A DNA stretch of 64,000 nt from Acanthacorydalis orientalis (lineage: Eukaryota; Arthropoda; Insecta; Megaloptera; Corydalidae): assembly GCA_034766995.1 (NCBI GenBank), contig CM068313.1, positions 19,070,512 to 19,134,511 of the forward strand. Direction: 5' to 3'. Position 1 is the stretch's first letter; each line of letters opens with the position of its first letter. This document shows positions 48,721 through 63,289 of this stretch, one piece after another. Under the pieces are notes generated by a model, which saw nothing but the letters and a program-made list of their open reading frames with translations, was not told the DNA's origin and searched no databases. The position numbers and the translations under genes are program-made.

Positions 48721-49132
48721 TTTGTTGTTTCTTCTTGTTGCTGTAGATTGATAAAATAAAATCTGAACTGTAAATTCACCATCAGTTTTAATGAACTTAT
48801 TAATAACTAAATCAATTTTCCTTCTCTGTTCTATTTACTTTCTTTTATCGACTATATTCTTTCCTCTCCCTCCATCTACCTTTATCCCCTCCATTCCTCT
48901 GTCTCTATATAATAATTGACATTTTGGTTATAATGAATGAATGACCCTACAATAAATTTAAATAATTTGTTTCTTTCAAAATAATATGCGGGTCTACAAT
49001 TGTTATGTTTTTATTTTATAATAAATAAATTATATTCTCTTTATTTATAATTTAGGTTACTATTCTCTTTTTTCAAGTTTTGTAAATACACGTATATAGC
49101 CACAAACACATACACGCATAAATATACACATA

Positions 49133-49136
<4 letters not shown>

Positions 49137-49189
<53 letters not shown>
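49137..49189. repeat. (TA)n microsatellite
   Basis: About 26 TA units next to an (AC)-rich stretch (cacaaacacatacacgc). Confidence 0.95.
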
Positions 49190-49192
<3 letters not shown>

Positions 49193-49557
49193 ATTACATA
49201 CATATAGCGAAAGGGATTGGCGAATTTAAAAAGTAATATAAGTAATGACTCTAAATGGGAATGTATTTAATTAGTAGCGTATAAAATGAGATAAATATGT
49301 ATGAGTACATATTTACTCGTACAAATCAAATCAAATACAATTTTCTTGTTATATAAATGAGCACCACGTATTCAATGATTTACATAATGCTTAATGCTAA
49401 CTTGCATCACCAGTTCCTGTGTAAAGCACTTAAACCGGAATTAAGATGGACCTAGTGACAGTTTATGATTTTTTTTATCAGTTTATGATTTTGTGGATAG
49501 TATTGTCTGGATATAAATTTTCAAAAAACGGGTAATATATTTACGTTCAGCTAAACG

Positions 49558-49594
49558 TGTATATATATATATATATATATATAATTTATAAAAG

Positions 49595-49628
<34 letters not shown>

Positions 49629-49632
49629 AAAA

Positions 49633-49665
<33 letters not shown>
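49558..49665. repeat. Tandem duplication of a (TA)n plus aatttataaaag unit
   Basis: Three TA blocks are separated by identical aatttataaaag islands at 49583-49594 and 49622-49633, giving a 39-bp unit. This is minisatellite growth that includes a microsatellite. Confidence 0.9.
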
Positions 49666-49668
<3 letters not shown>

Positions 49669-50151
49669 ATTTATTTCTTTGCTTTGAATAGACCGCAACG
49701 GTTCTTTAATTTCGAATTCTAGACGAATAAATTCATTGATAATATTCGTCGAACTAAACTCATTTCTCTAATACTGGATGTATTTCTTTGATTAAAACGC
49801 ACTTTAACAAAAAAATTCTTGTTTGGTTTTATGAAGGTATTTTTCAGACAATTCAGCAATTAAATTTATGTACTCTTTACAAATAATTTTATATACTAAA
49901 AATATAAATTGATTACATAATATATAAATCGAAAATAATTTTAGTTTATAATAAAATAATATAGTATATAAAATAATATGACAATATTTACTTATTTATA
50001 TCGGTACTTGCTTAATGCTTAATGCTATTCAGTTTTAAATAAAGTTTTCAAAGTGGTCAAGTGACAATACTGTTTTTTTTGGAATGAAAAAAGTATAATT
50101 CTAAATTATCGTTACTCTTTCTTTCTACACCGTTATTTCTCTTTCTCTCTC

Positions 50152-50200
<49 letters not shown>

Positions 50201-51507
50201 TTAAAATGTATAATATTCAAAATAAGTTAAAATAATAAAGATTCCAAAAGAAAGTACATATATTATCTATATAAATATTTATTTCGTTAATAAATTATTT
50301 CAAATAATCAATTAATAACTATATATTAGTTATTCTAAAATAGTATCACATCTAACAAATATTAGCAAATTGTATTTTTTATGATTTCTCAAAGGAAAAA
50401 CAAATATCAGCGTCTATCTCTGACACGACGTTAATATATTAGTTACATAAATTTCCGTTTTGGTTAATAGAAATTCAAGGAAGTGTGCTTTATTTATCTG
50501 CTGTGTATAACAGCATAATTATTTTTTATGCACAAAAAGTAACAGCAGTTAACAAAAAAATTAAAATCTATTTAAGTTGTTCTGTAAAAGAAAATATTTT
50601 TGAAAAAGTTTAATAATATTGATAATTTAGATAAATTTAAGAAAATATTTGTAATATTTGAATTTTATTTTGAATTACTATTTGAGAGACAACGGAATAT
50701 TTTTTAGATCTTTCACAAATAATTATTTCATTCATTCCATTAACTAAAACTTTTATTCTGATCAAAATTACTAAATAACATCATAAACAATTTTTGATTG
50801 TCGATTATGTAAACCAAGCCGAATTTAGCAGCAATTTTAGAACTATGGATGATTTCGAACATTTGTTTATTAATTTACTAAATTATTTCTGTCAATTACA
50901 CGCATGAAATTTGTAGTAAAAGAAATTCATTGATCATTCTTATAATTATTTCATTTTTCTTGTTTATATTTTGTTAGTTTAACAATTTCTTCCTGTATAT
51001 TTCCACATATTTCAGTTTAATATATTTTGTATAAAGCATGAAATATTTAAATAATTTTTTTATTTATCACTATATTACTATAAAAAAAACTTGATTACAT
51101 ATACAAAATTTAGACTTAGTATAGTGTATTTATATAGATTCTGTATTAAAAACAGACGAATTGCTCAACGTACATCTGGAATGTATTCACTTGGCTTCTC
51201 TATGTGTGCAACTCGACTCGCCAACTTCACTATACTATGATATGAATACCAAAACATGCAAAACCCAGCACAGATTCATTGCGGTGAAATTAGGTTAGAT
51301 GCGACGCACGCATTGATACTGATTCATGGGGATTTATTGTTTGCAAATATATCATCATTAATTCCCGCATCTACTATATACTATTCTGTATTTATTGAAC
51401 GGGATAATGAAAATCTACTACATCCTTTTTGTTTAATATTGTTAGATGTAGTATGGAACTCATTTATAGCTCAATACACATATTTTGGTTTCTTATTATT
51501 CAAACAA

Positions 51508-51556
<49 letters not shown>

Positions 51557-51557
<1 letters not shown>

Positions 51558-52072
51558 TAGGTGTAAAAATTAATTCATCCCCTTTAAATTGAATAAAGCA
51601 TAACTCTGTTCTAAATTGAAATCTTTCCTCCTTGTTTTAAGATTTTGAAGTGCCAAACTTATCATTTAAAAATATTGTATATCATGGCCAAGCAGTTGGC
51701 ATAGCGTCAAAAAAACAATAGTGAACATGATGGTGTCCGAAACATATTAGGCATTGCATACTTTTCGCATTTCAATTGAAAAAAATGCTGCCGAAGCCAT
51801 GGGAATGATTTGTTCACTTTGATAGAAGGTGTTGTGACGTATAAAACATACAAAGAATGCTAAAACAGTGAAAGAGGTCCGAAAATATCTTAAAATTTCA
51901 TCAAATTTTTTTTATCGTCATCATCATTTTTCCGACAAGAGATCCGTGAATTACCCGACAGATGGAGCAAGTTATATAAAATAATGGGGATATTTCGAGG
52001 ATTGAAATGTATTCTATTTTTCCGCAAGCATTCATTTTCTATAAAAAAGACACCAAATTAATTTTTATATTT
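51557..52072 (+). mobile_element. Non-autonomous mariner deletion derivative, copy 2
   Basis: It starts ttaggtgtaaaaattaattc after a TA repeat and ends with the complement of aaaaattaatttggtg before another. The order of remnants equals that of copy 1 in the other orientation: ISIEKNAAEAMGMICSL, a spacer with aaagaggtccgaaaat (copy 1: aaaaggttcgaaaat), then the C-terminal gacaagagatccgtga and ttcgaggattgaaat motifs. Stops and frameshifts abound. Confidence 0.78.
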
Positions 52073-52131
52073 TATATACATATACATATATATATATATG
52101 TATATACATATTTATATATATATGTATATAC

Positions 52132-52204
<73 letters not shown>

Positions 52205-52209
52205 CATAT
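52073..52209. repeat. Compound (TA)n array
   Basis: TA blocks interrupted by tatacata and tgtatata variants over about 130 bp. Lies directly at the right end of mariner copy 2, so the transposon may have inserted into a TA array. Confidence 0.93.
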
Positions 52210-52832
52210 TTAAATTCGATTTTAAATAAAAATATTTCATTTTTGATTTTGTTACTTTTTAAAATATTCTAATATCGATTACATGAGTATTATAGTATAT
52301 GGTTTATATACAGAAATATATAAACTATGATAAGATGAATAGTAGAATACTATACATTAATACATTATTTATACATTATATATGATATACATTATTTTCT
52401 GAGTAAAAAGTCTTAATGTTGAACTAAATGACGAAAAATTCTATGAAAGTTAATTTGTTTTCATAATTAGTCAAATTATATTAACTTCTATGTATTAAAA
52501 CTGAACTGGGTTGATTTTTACTTGTCATATATATGTTTCTGTATCCTCATATTTATTTATTTATTTATGTATTCTATGACGGTAAAAGACGGTTTTCAGG
52601 TAATATTCAAGATTATTAATTATAAAAAAGCATACTCTAAATTCATAGAAAGTTTGGAATAAGGGTAAATGAAGGGTAAAGGTTCCTTTCAAGTAAACGA
52701 AATATAATGTATTGTTTATTAATTATGCACATATATCGAACTTTATCATAAAAATAAATAAATGAAAATTAAAATATTATTAATAAATAAAATATTTTTA
52801 TTTTAAGTATGAATAATAATAATAAACAAATA

Positions 52833-52880
<48 letters not shown>

Positions 52881-52937
52881 TATTCGTACCACATAATTTA
52901 AAAAAGTATTCAATATAAATAGTATTTTATGTAAATG

Positions 52938-52978
<41 letters not shown>

Positions 52979-53768
52979 GGTATGAAATCGGAAATATTTA
53001 GATTCTATCTCTCTCCACGGATATTGTCAAGTGATCATTGTACAATTTTAGTCTGTAATACGTTACTGTCTCGTCAAATTTACCAAACTTTTTCGTCGAA
53101 ATAAAGTTATGATATAGAAAAACTTCTGGGTGTAAGCTGTCTATCAAGCTTACTTGCTTAATATTTTATGTTTTTTTGATGGAGTCTAATATCTCTAACC
53201 AAGTATGTTATGTATCTGAGTGTCAATTCTGAAACGTTATTTTTTATCCAAAATAAATTACTTTTAGTTGAAGTTATTGTTTAAATAAAATTAAATAAAT
53301 TGAAACAAAAATAATTTTTCAAAGAAAAATAAATTGAATAAGTATTTATATTGGAGTGAAAGAGAGTTTTTTTTACAATAAATTTCCAATTAAGTAATTA
53401 CATTTCAATCGAACATTTTTAAAAATATTGATTACTTGTTCAATTGATTTAATTTTGGTAATAAGAATTAAAAAATATAAAAATATTGGAAGAAAAATTA
53501 TTTTCTTGGTTTCATTTATAAATTTATATATTTTCAATTAAAAGGTTCTGTGTTTTTTTTTATCTGCATATAAAATTCAAATAATTTTTCTCGAAATTAT
53601 ACTTAATATTTAATAGCTTTCACAAATTGCTTTCGGAAAAATACATAATTTTTAAACATTCTGTTTCGTCTTTAACAACCTGTAAATGACTACCCTTTAT
53701 ATATATATATATATATATAAATTTATTTGTAAACATATATATACATTTAAATATACACACCTATATGG

Positions 53769-53799
<31 letters not shown>

Positions 53800-54809
53800 C
53801 ATAATGAAAATTTTCTGGTTCAAGTTCTGAAATCAAACATTTTCTGCAACAATTTGTTTCGTCTGAAAGATCAAAAGATACGTATGAATACAGAATATTC
53901 GTAGATGTAAATGTATGAAGATTTTAAATTAGATATATGTTGGTGAAAAGGCATAATAATAATAATAATAAAAAAGTTCAACAAATTTGATATATGGAAA
54001 TGAAATTGTCGGATAACGGTACAAGATCTTTTACATTTTCATCGTACATAAAACATTTCAATTAATTTTTTAAACATTGAGGAACAAAGTAATTTTTGGA
54101 TAACATTTTTTTTATTCATTATAAAGTATTTATCGATTTTAATTAACTAATAATCTGATAAAGGTCAGATTTGATTTTAAGACTGAGAGGTAAATGATTT
54201 CTTAATAGAATTATATTTTTTTGTAAAGCTAACGGATTAAATATCAACAGTAATTTAAAATACTCTAACTAAATACTTAGTAGGATATTTAAAATGAAAT
54301 TAAAATAATGTAAACTCATTTTACGTTTTTAGTTACCAGTTTGGTTTAACCAGTTGAGTATAATATATCTATGTTTATGCATGAGATGTATTTTCTGCCT
54401 GATAAATTCAAGGCTGTATCAAAATTCATTTAAAATCAAGGTCTTTAATATATGAAAAAAATATTTCACGTTCAACACTCATTTGAAATTTTCATTATGG
54501 ACAAACAACTCTTCGTGCATTTTAAATTCGTATTGCTGTGCTGACATACTATTAGAGCAGGCTATTTTTCTTCATAAAGAGTATGATGTAGTTGTGTAAA
54601 CATATTCACTAACGGTTGTTTGGACAAATTAAATTCTCTACTTGATGTAAAACTAGTCAAATACATGACTGGGAAATTGTAACGAAACTTGCAAAACAAA
54701 ATTACGGAACTTCTCCAAGAAATTAAATTACAACTGAATTATTCCTAGCAAGAAATCAAAATTCAATTGTATTCTATGTTTCAATATTTGTTTAATTGAT
54801 TAAAATTTA

Positions 54810-54865
<56 letters not shown>

Positions 54866-55569
54866 CTTAATAAATCAATACTGAAATTGTAATTTGTTTA
54901 ATAAAGCTCTCTTACAAGAAATAACTGAATTAAGGTATAAATGTAATTATTTGTACAGTGAATTGACAGCAAGAAACTAACGGAAAGTTTAAAAATTTAA
55001 ATGTTTAATTATAAATTTATGATGTATTTTCCCATTTTCAGAATATGTTTAAAAACCTATTCTTTTTTTATACTGCATTTCGAATTCTAAGCTGAATTTT
55101 ATTTTAACAATATTTGATTAAACTATTTGAAAATGAAATATTAAAACAAATATTGTAAAAAATTGATTGAATTTCAGTTTGATTGAATTATTCAATTAAT
55201 CACAACACATATTTTTAATTGCGAATCTCGTTCTACGTTAAATGCTGTTTTGAAATTCAGTGACATTTCAGACAGACGGATAAATTCTACAACGAAACTC
55301 TAATTAATTATAAACTCATGCACGGAAATTCTACTGAAAAATGTCTTTTATCAACTTTAACGTTGCTATAGCACAAACAGAATGTACACATTGTTCTACT
55401 TTGAACCGGTCTATAGTTTCCAAAACTCACACAAAACATGAAATGCTGCTATTCTGTAGTCACAGAACAGCCAGTGTCTGAATTAAACATTCCACAGTAG
55501 CGTTATGTTGATAATGTAAGAATATTCATATTTAATATCTTGATTTCTTATGTATATGTAATCATGTAC

Positions 55570-55616
<47 letters not shown>

Positions 55617-56540
55617 TGTATAATGTTATTAAAATTCAAATAAGGCAAATATGTAAATATAAGTTACAAAATATATTATAATGCAATTAAATCGACATTA
55701 AAAATAAGGTTTTATTCCTATTTAATGCGGGAAATTGTTAATGTGTAACGTATATAAATTAAGTAATTAATTTAAATTGTCAGTCTCATATTTATATCTG
55801 TGTTGAGGTTGACCCAGTAGCAAACAACCCTTGTCAGCGAGTTAGAAATTTTAAGCTGCTGCATTTTGTATTTATTTATTTATTTTATCTCGTATGAGGC
55901 CAAAGTACCTTCACTAAAGGATAATCACGCTATGCTGTCCGTTTTGTCGTAGCTAAACTTTGTTTGTTTATGAGTTGTTTGGGATTTGATAAAACCAGAT
56001 TTTGGGTTGTAATAGTTAACAACTTTCACTATTAGTATAAAGCAAATCATACAGTCAAAACCTATTTGTAGTAAATCAGAGTAAATGTACAGTTAATTAA
56101 AAATAACACCGATAAAGGTTTATGCGGCTTTAAAACGTACGACGATCAATATTTTCTTTTCAACAGGAAAAAATCTAATGTAACAGTGTAAAAAACAGGA
56201 ATGAATAAGTTAGTGCATTTGGTTAATTTTTATATGTAGTAATTTTTGACATTAAAATTTATTAAAATAACATTATTGTCTTATTCAAATGTTTAATTTT
56301 AGGCACATTTATTTTTTAGTACTTTATAATTAAGAATTACAATATAAATTTTGTCTATTACAAATTAGAACTTAATTTTATATAATTGTATAAATATTTT
56401 TTTTTATATATAAAGCATATTTTTTATTCATATATATTTTTATTTATTTGTAAATATAAGTTAAAAAAATGTGTAAAGGGCGCTAAATGCATGGTCGGTT
56501 TGGAGCATGACTAGGGTTTCTTGACTCTACAGTTTTTATA

Positions 56541-56596
<56 letters not shown>

Positions 56597-56832
56597 AGAG
56601 AAAGATAGAAAGGTATGTAATGTAACTAAAATAATACTTAGACCTATAAATATGTGTAAGTATTTGCATGTGTATAATTACATTTGATTAAGACTGAATG
56701 TTTGATAGCTACGGTTCTATGCTAGTCAAACTAATAATATGTTATTGTAGCTAAATATAATTGTCATTATAAAATTACTCAATAGAAGGGGAAGAGTTGA
56801 ATATGTAAGCATTTCTGTATATAGAGGTACAT

Positions 56833-56839
<7 letters not shown>

Positions 56840-56883
<44 letters not shown>

Positions 56884-56884
56884 A

Positions 56885-56928
<44 letters not shown>
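56840..56928. repeat. Double (TA)n tract
   Basis: Two TA runs separated by tttatataag, similar in design to the double tract at 57248-57366. Confidence 0.92.
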
Positions 56929-56930
<2 letters not shown>

Positions 56931-57245
56931 CTACATATAATCAGATTTATAAATCTTTTTACGAATTTTATACGATTCAGCTATAAACAATAGTATAAAA
57001 GAAAATTCGCTGAAATATTTCGTTATCTGCAATCTGAATTATCGATTGACGTTGAAGACCCGTAATTTGTGTATGATAAAAATCTTGAAATTATAAAACG
57101 AGACTTTTATATTTTAGAATGATTTTGTAACTTATTATTTTGTAATGCTTTTGTATGCGATTAAAGTCCTTTCGTATGTATATTGCATAGAAATATTATT
57201 TTATTTCAAAAGTATGAAAACCAGTGCATGCTTAAGTTATCAAAT

Positions 57246-57247
<2 letters not shown>

Positions 57248-57290
<43 letters not shown>

Positions 57291-57312
57291 TTGTGATTAT
57301 AATTTTGTTAAA

Positions 57313-57366
<54 letters not shown>
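57248..57366. repeat. Double (TA)n tract
   Basis: Two TA runs flank a 33-bp unique segment (gtatttgtgattataatttt and on), giving long potential base-pairing between tracts. Confidence 0.92.
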
Positions 57367-57369
<3 letters not shown>

Positions 57370-58686
57370 TATATCTTGAACATTCTTTGATATTAATTTT
57401 AGTATAAGCAGTTAGGAATTATTTAATTATTGGGATTGTTTAATTAAATTAATTTAAAATTTTATTATAGGAATTGTTTATTTATTTCTGAAATAGATTT
57501 TTTAAAAATATACATTTTTAAAAATATTTATTGAAATATAAGTTAGTAATATATTCATTTTTTTGAAAACTATGTTATTTGTACCAAAAGTCGCAATGTG
57601 ATAATTTTATTCTGATTTGAACAGTTTTCATGTACTAAAGTATTGAAAAACTAATAAAATTCGTGAATGTCTACAATTGCCTATTATTTTACGAAGAAAG
57701 AAAAATATATTTTAATTATTATTTCATTTCAAACATTTCGTATCAATAGATCATGTTTATACATTTTAATTTTTGATAGAATACCTTGGAGATTTAGGAA
57801 TATATGAAATAAGAGTTATAAATGTATTATAATAAATCAAAATATAAATTTAATCCATTTTACAATTACATACGAGTATAGAGTTTGAAAAAATCGTAAT
57901 ACATTAATTAAACATTTTTGATCGTTTGTCATGACTAAGTAAAAAATTATAAATAAGTCTGCTTAAAAATTAAAAGCCACTTTTTTAAAAAAAAAATAAA
58001 TTATGTCTGATAATTTTAGACTGAACGCTATTTTTTTCTTGAATTTAAATTATAAGACACATTTAAAAGTATAATAAAACAATTTAAGGGACATAAAGTT
58101 AAATTTTATTTTCAAATTCAATTACTAAAATATAATTATACAAATTGTTTAAGTGAAATGTACACGTACACTTTTAATATAACAATAGCTTAATACTTAT
58201 TACATAAAAACATTCAAAGGAGAATTCCGTCCTTAAATATTTTTAAAAAAATTCACAAATTCTTGTGATATTTGTGAGGGTTTCATGTGAAAAATTGCGG
58301 AAATATTTATGGTATTATTTTATACATATAAAAACATTTTTATTCGATTTTCAGTTATTTTTAAACTACAAGCTTGGTTGTTTCGATTTAAAAACTTCTG
58401 AAATCTTTTTTACTATTTTATACTAAATATGTAAATTTATTTTATTTTTCCATGTATAGTATGTGCATTGTTATAATGTTAATATGATGTAAAAGAAAAA
58501 ATCTAATATTTTATTTATAGATATATTTTGAAAGCTCTTACGATCACATTAAAGCAATGAAGATATAAATTAATAATTATTTTATGTTATTTTTTGTAAA
58601 CCATGTACTATCGTTATCGTTCAGACCTTGACAATCTGCTGTTAGATAAAAATATTTTCTAACATTAACGCATCTATGTATGTATG

Positions 58687-58711
58687 CATATATATATATA
58701 TATACGTATAT

Positions 58712-58751
<40 letters not shown>

Positions 58752-58770
58752 AACATATATATATATATAC

Positions 58771-58822
<52 letters not shown>
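58687..58822. repeat. Compound (TA)n array
   Basis: About 135 bp of TA blocks interrupted by cgtatatacaca, tgtataaca and catataaa variants. Confidence 0.93.
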
Positions 58823-58826
<4 letters not shown>

Positions 58827-58939
58827 AATACGTTTATACTTGTAGGTGTTTGTACATATGTTTTACTTACAGGTTGTTTTAAACGTTTGTATAAATTCAT
58901 AACGATTTTTTAAATCATATACCGCTCTTACACGTATTA

Positions 58940-59330
58940 GTTAATATCATATCGGTAGAAGTTTCGCGGAGCTACTGTAGGAAAGGATTTATCTATTGGC
59001 AGACAGTGAATTGTCCCCGAATCGGGATTGTTATCCTGAGCGCTGGATACGAAAGGCACCTCCCCTGGGATTTCAACGAAGAAAGAAGCACTGAAAGGAA
59101 CTATACCACGACGACGATACTACACTAGGTGGTTACCACCGCTGACCGACGAGAATGTCTAAGATTGTTGGACGCTCAGATCTTCCGTCAAGAACGATGT
59201 GGGTAAGCTTCGGTTCATTGAGAGTATGAGATCGGGTGAAGTGGGCTTTAGTGAGGAGTTCAGTGGGAGTTGAAGAGAGAAACTCTCGCTTATGACGGGA
59301 ATGTGATGAAATAGGGATGGAATTCTTAAC
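58940..59330. other. GC-enriched island, possible untranslated exon
   Basis: Sharply bounded block of near-balanced composition in AT-rich DNA (ctgagcgctggatacgaaag, cctcccctgggatttc). Reading frames on both strands are short; the longest (59357-59133, minus) has no family. An acceptor-like cacgtattag precedes it and a donor-like GTGG|gtaagc occurs at 59202. It may be a UTR/lncRNA exon or an unrecognised element. Confidence 0.3.
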
Positions 59331-59407
59331 AAATTTTAAAATTTTTATCCTCATCATCTACTGATATTTTATGTTAAACTTATTTTACTTTAAAATTTAT
59401 TTAACAG

Positions 59408-59411
59408 TATA

Positions 59412-59491
<80 letters not shown>

Positions 59492-59511
59492 TATGTATAT
59501 ATATATATATA
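59408..59511. repeat. Long (TA)n array
   Basis: About 100 bp, with single-base c and g interruptions; one of the longest arrays in the window. Confidence 0.95.
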
Positions 59512-59914
59512 CAAATATCTTAAAATTGTTCATTGTAATAACAATTTTAATAGTAATTGTTAATAAATTCGTTCTTTACTAAAATTTTATTTAAAATACA
59601 TCTCTTATCTAATTAATAATTTTACATTGGATAATTTCTGCGATATACTCATTACTTTTAATAATGCTTTTAAATGATTACTTTTATTTAATATCGATTA
59701 AAATAATGTGACATTTTTTTATGATTACTTAAATGTTGATATTTTCTAGTCAAAAATAATTAATTTTTTTAGCGATATAAATTATTAATTTTATAATCAG
59801 TAACAGTGTTTATGTTTATAACGTTCTGAAATACCCGATTTACATAACAACTTGTTTATATTAAATTTTATTTTTTAAGAATTACACGCACGAATTCATT
59901 CATGCTAACATATA

Positions 59915-59965
<51 letters not shown>

Positions 59966-61249
59966 GGCAAAAGGTTTCATTAAAAATAATGATTAAATTT
60001 TAGTTTAGTTTTTAGAACTTCAAATTCGCAATAAAGATTTTGATATATATTTCATTTTTTTAAATTTATAAAAAAAGAAATTAATTTATTTGAGGTAAAT
60101 GAATGACAGTTTTTGATTATAAAATTTTTCGTACTTTTTATTTAGTTTTATAACTCCTTTACTTTATGTTTTGATATTGTTTTGTAGGAATTTGTTATAC
60201 AAATAAACATTAATAATGATAGAATCGAATGGCTAATAATTAGGTCTTTACCTTTAATATTAGTCTCTTGATTAGTCTCAACCTTTAAAATGTGATATTT
60301 GTCAGGAAAAGATGATTTACTGTCTTGGCGAATAAGCTTAAATTGTAACGGAAGTTTAAGATAAGTCGAATCAAGTATATTTAATTAATTTTCATAAATT
60401 AGTTCTGGTTTTGTCTCATAAACCACAAAAAAAAACATTTTATGGTCAAAAATATTTAGTAAATTTTTATCATACTTAGCCGCATTTCGATGTTACTGCC
60501 ATCATCTTCAGAGCGCTAAGGTACAAAAATATTTTTCCTAGTAAATATTACTAAATAGTTACCATAAAATTAAATTAATTGTTTTAGTATTTAAACAAGT
60601 TACGTGACTAATTTATGTTTAGACACAGTTATGAGAATTTCTTTCATATTATTAATCAGGGACGTTTATGTTGTTTTTATATTATATAAGTAACTTATAG
60701 GCCATGGAAGATATTAAAATTCTCAAAATTGTTCGATTTTTTTCTTAAATAACAAATTATAATTATAGTATCAATTCTTAAATTTCTTAAATTAACTGCG
60801 AAGAAGTTCATTTACATACATAAGTATACAAGTATACAAGTTGATAATGTACTATATGTTTATTCGAACTTATTGAAATGTGATGAGAATCCTTTCTCCC
60901 CCAGTCAGATGTTTATTTCCCTTTTTCCTACACGAATATAGCTCGCATTGGTCTATCTGTCCATGCGTCGGCTGTCGGACCGAGTTACTCGTTGAATAGA
61001 ATTGGTATATATGTTTGTATATGCGATGAGAAAAAGTTTTCCCCTTCCCTTCGAATCGTCTTTTCTACCATTTCAGCATGCACGGACACAGTATATATAA
61101 CCCGAATCGAACCCACCATCTCTATCTGGCCACCCACCAGCTACATGTCTATTTGCTTCACAAGTTACCTTTTTTTCTTTCATGGCGAGCACCTTCTCTT
61201 GCAATGTATTGAAATTTATAAAGAGAAAAGTTTTTTATTTGTTTGTTTT

Positions 61250-61299
<50 letters not shown>

Positions 61300-61326
61300 T
61301 CATATATAAATATATATTCATATGTA

Positions 61327-61360
<34 letters not shown>

Positions 61361-62431
61361 TCACCATTGTTTTTATAAAAAATTGAAGGTATATTTGATT
61401 GTGTACTTTTTATGTTATATAGTGCTTTTTAAAATTTGAATTATTTTTACCTCTACAAAAAAATATAATTTGAAAAATTTATTATTTTTTTAATGTTATA
61501 GAAAAAGTGATTGATAAATTAATTCCTATTGCAAGTTAACTATTTTGAGAACTAAATTCGTATTAAATAAATTATTCAGTTATTTTTATTATTTTATTTA
61601 TTACAAGAATGTAGAATAATAATAATATTTATAATACGTTACTTATTTCGATTTATTAGGAAAACCAATTCGTAATTGAATTTTCTCAATAAATTAATTA
61701 TGAGTTTATTAATTTGTCATGTTTGTAATTTGCAGTAAGCTATATTCAATTAAAATTTAGATTTAGTTTTATGTATAAACAGATCTCTAACAATTTCTCC
61801 TGTGCAAATACATTTATATATAAATAAATGTACGTGTGTGTATGGAAATGTATGTATATGATTTTCTGTATATAAATGTATGTACGTTATTTTACCTGTT
61901 AATCAATAATTGGATACATTCAAAATTTGAGATTTCAATCACGCACAAACTCACAATTGGAAAGTATTGAGGTGGAATGATAAACTTTGAAACTATTTTA
62001 AATATTCAGTTGATATTTGGTTAATTGTTTACGACCTGCTTTTTGGTTTAGTAAAATTTTGAGAATATTAATCTCAATATCTTTGTTTTATTGAACATAA
62101 TATATTATAGCAGAATTGTTAAAATAGTTATAAATTTTCATATTTTAAATATTTTGTGAAAATATGTCAATCATAAATCATTATACTCAAATATTATGTA
62201 AAAAATTTAGGTGTTAATGAGTATATTTGGTACGAAATTTCATTTTTATTTTAATATATTCAAATACATATATATATATATATATATATACACACATTTA
62301 TTGTATTAAACTAAATTTGATTTTTTTTATAGTTACAGATATACTAATATTATTGAATTAATACAATTTAAAAGTAAATTTCTGAATAAACAAAGTTAAC
62401 ATTATATCATAAAGCACATTAAAGACTAAAC

Positions 62432-62474
<43 letters not shown>

Positions 62475-62843
62475 CATGTACATAAGATGAGAGATAAGAT
62501 CTAATAGCGTTTCAAAGATGGTGTCAATGTTTGATATGAAGCAAATAGAATAGCACAAGATGAAGCACCCTTACATTACTAACGTAATGTCAGTTCTTAC
62601 CTTAATATTCATGTACCTGAAATATAGATACGGCGAAGACGAATTATCCTCCCTAGATGTGAATTGTCCTCCCCATTCTCTTGGTTTTACATTATCATAG
62701 TTCTACGTGTCTGTATATGATTAGAAGTCAACCAGATATGTCGTTATGCGATCTGAAATATTTATATATACTTGATAGATGACACTGATTTTCGAATAAT
62801 ATAGTTTTTCTTTTAGGTACACATTCAAGTATATATACATACT

Positions 62844-62896
<53 letters not shown>

Positions 62897-63252
62897 TTAT
62901 ATATATATATATAAATTAATAATTATAATTTATACTCTATAATGCTGTTATATTTTATACGTTAATAATTAATAGTAGAAAAAAAAATAATTTAATTAGT
63001 TTTTAATTAATATGAGAATTTTACTAATTGTGAATAGTATTGATCGGTTATTAATCACTTCTTATAGTCTTAATACCAAAAGTTTTTTGGGTATAATTTT
63101 TTCAATAATTATTTTTTACGTCGGTATTTTTTCATATCATCAAAAGTATATTTGAAATGTATTTCATTGTCAAAAATTTTTTGACTACTTAAGTTAATAA
63201 ATATATTAGGAAGTAATTTCTGATATATTAATAAATATATAACTATGGATGT

Positions 63253-63289
<37 letters not shown>

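Larger units (their letters stand above)
46233..51556. other. AT-rich intergenic region
   Basis: No supported gene. (TA)n at 46267-46318, 46698-46741, 46946-46986, 47342-47416, 49137-49189, 49558-49665 (tandem), 50155-50199 and 51509-51556. Less AT-rich patches at 47850-48060 and 48590-48960 are described separately. Confidence 0.5.
52210..58939. other. AT-rich intergenic region
   Basis: No gene. (TA)n at 52834-52877, 52941-52975, 53699-53719, 53767-53792, 54813-54862, 55571-55613, 56544-56592, 56840-56928, 57248-57286, 57320-57366 and 58687-58822; (TAA)n near 53954-53970. Less AT-rich stretches at 54480-54720, 55370-55500 and 55800-55960 show no recognisable exon or element. Confidence 0.5.

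Noticed and set aside
51256..51573. 105-codon frame left of the mariner copy
   Set aside because: No recognisable domain, and its end is (TA)n. Composition is like the spacer.
60992..61309. 105-codon frame in a pyrimidine-rich patch
   Set aside because: No known family, ends in (TA)n translation, and lacks splice context.
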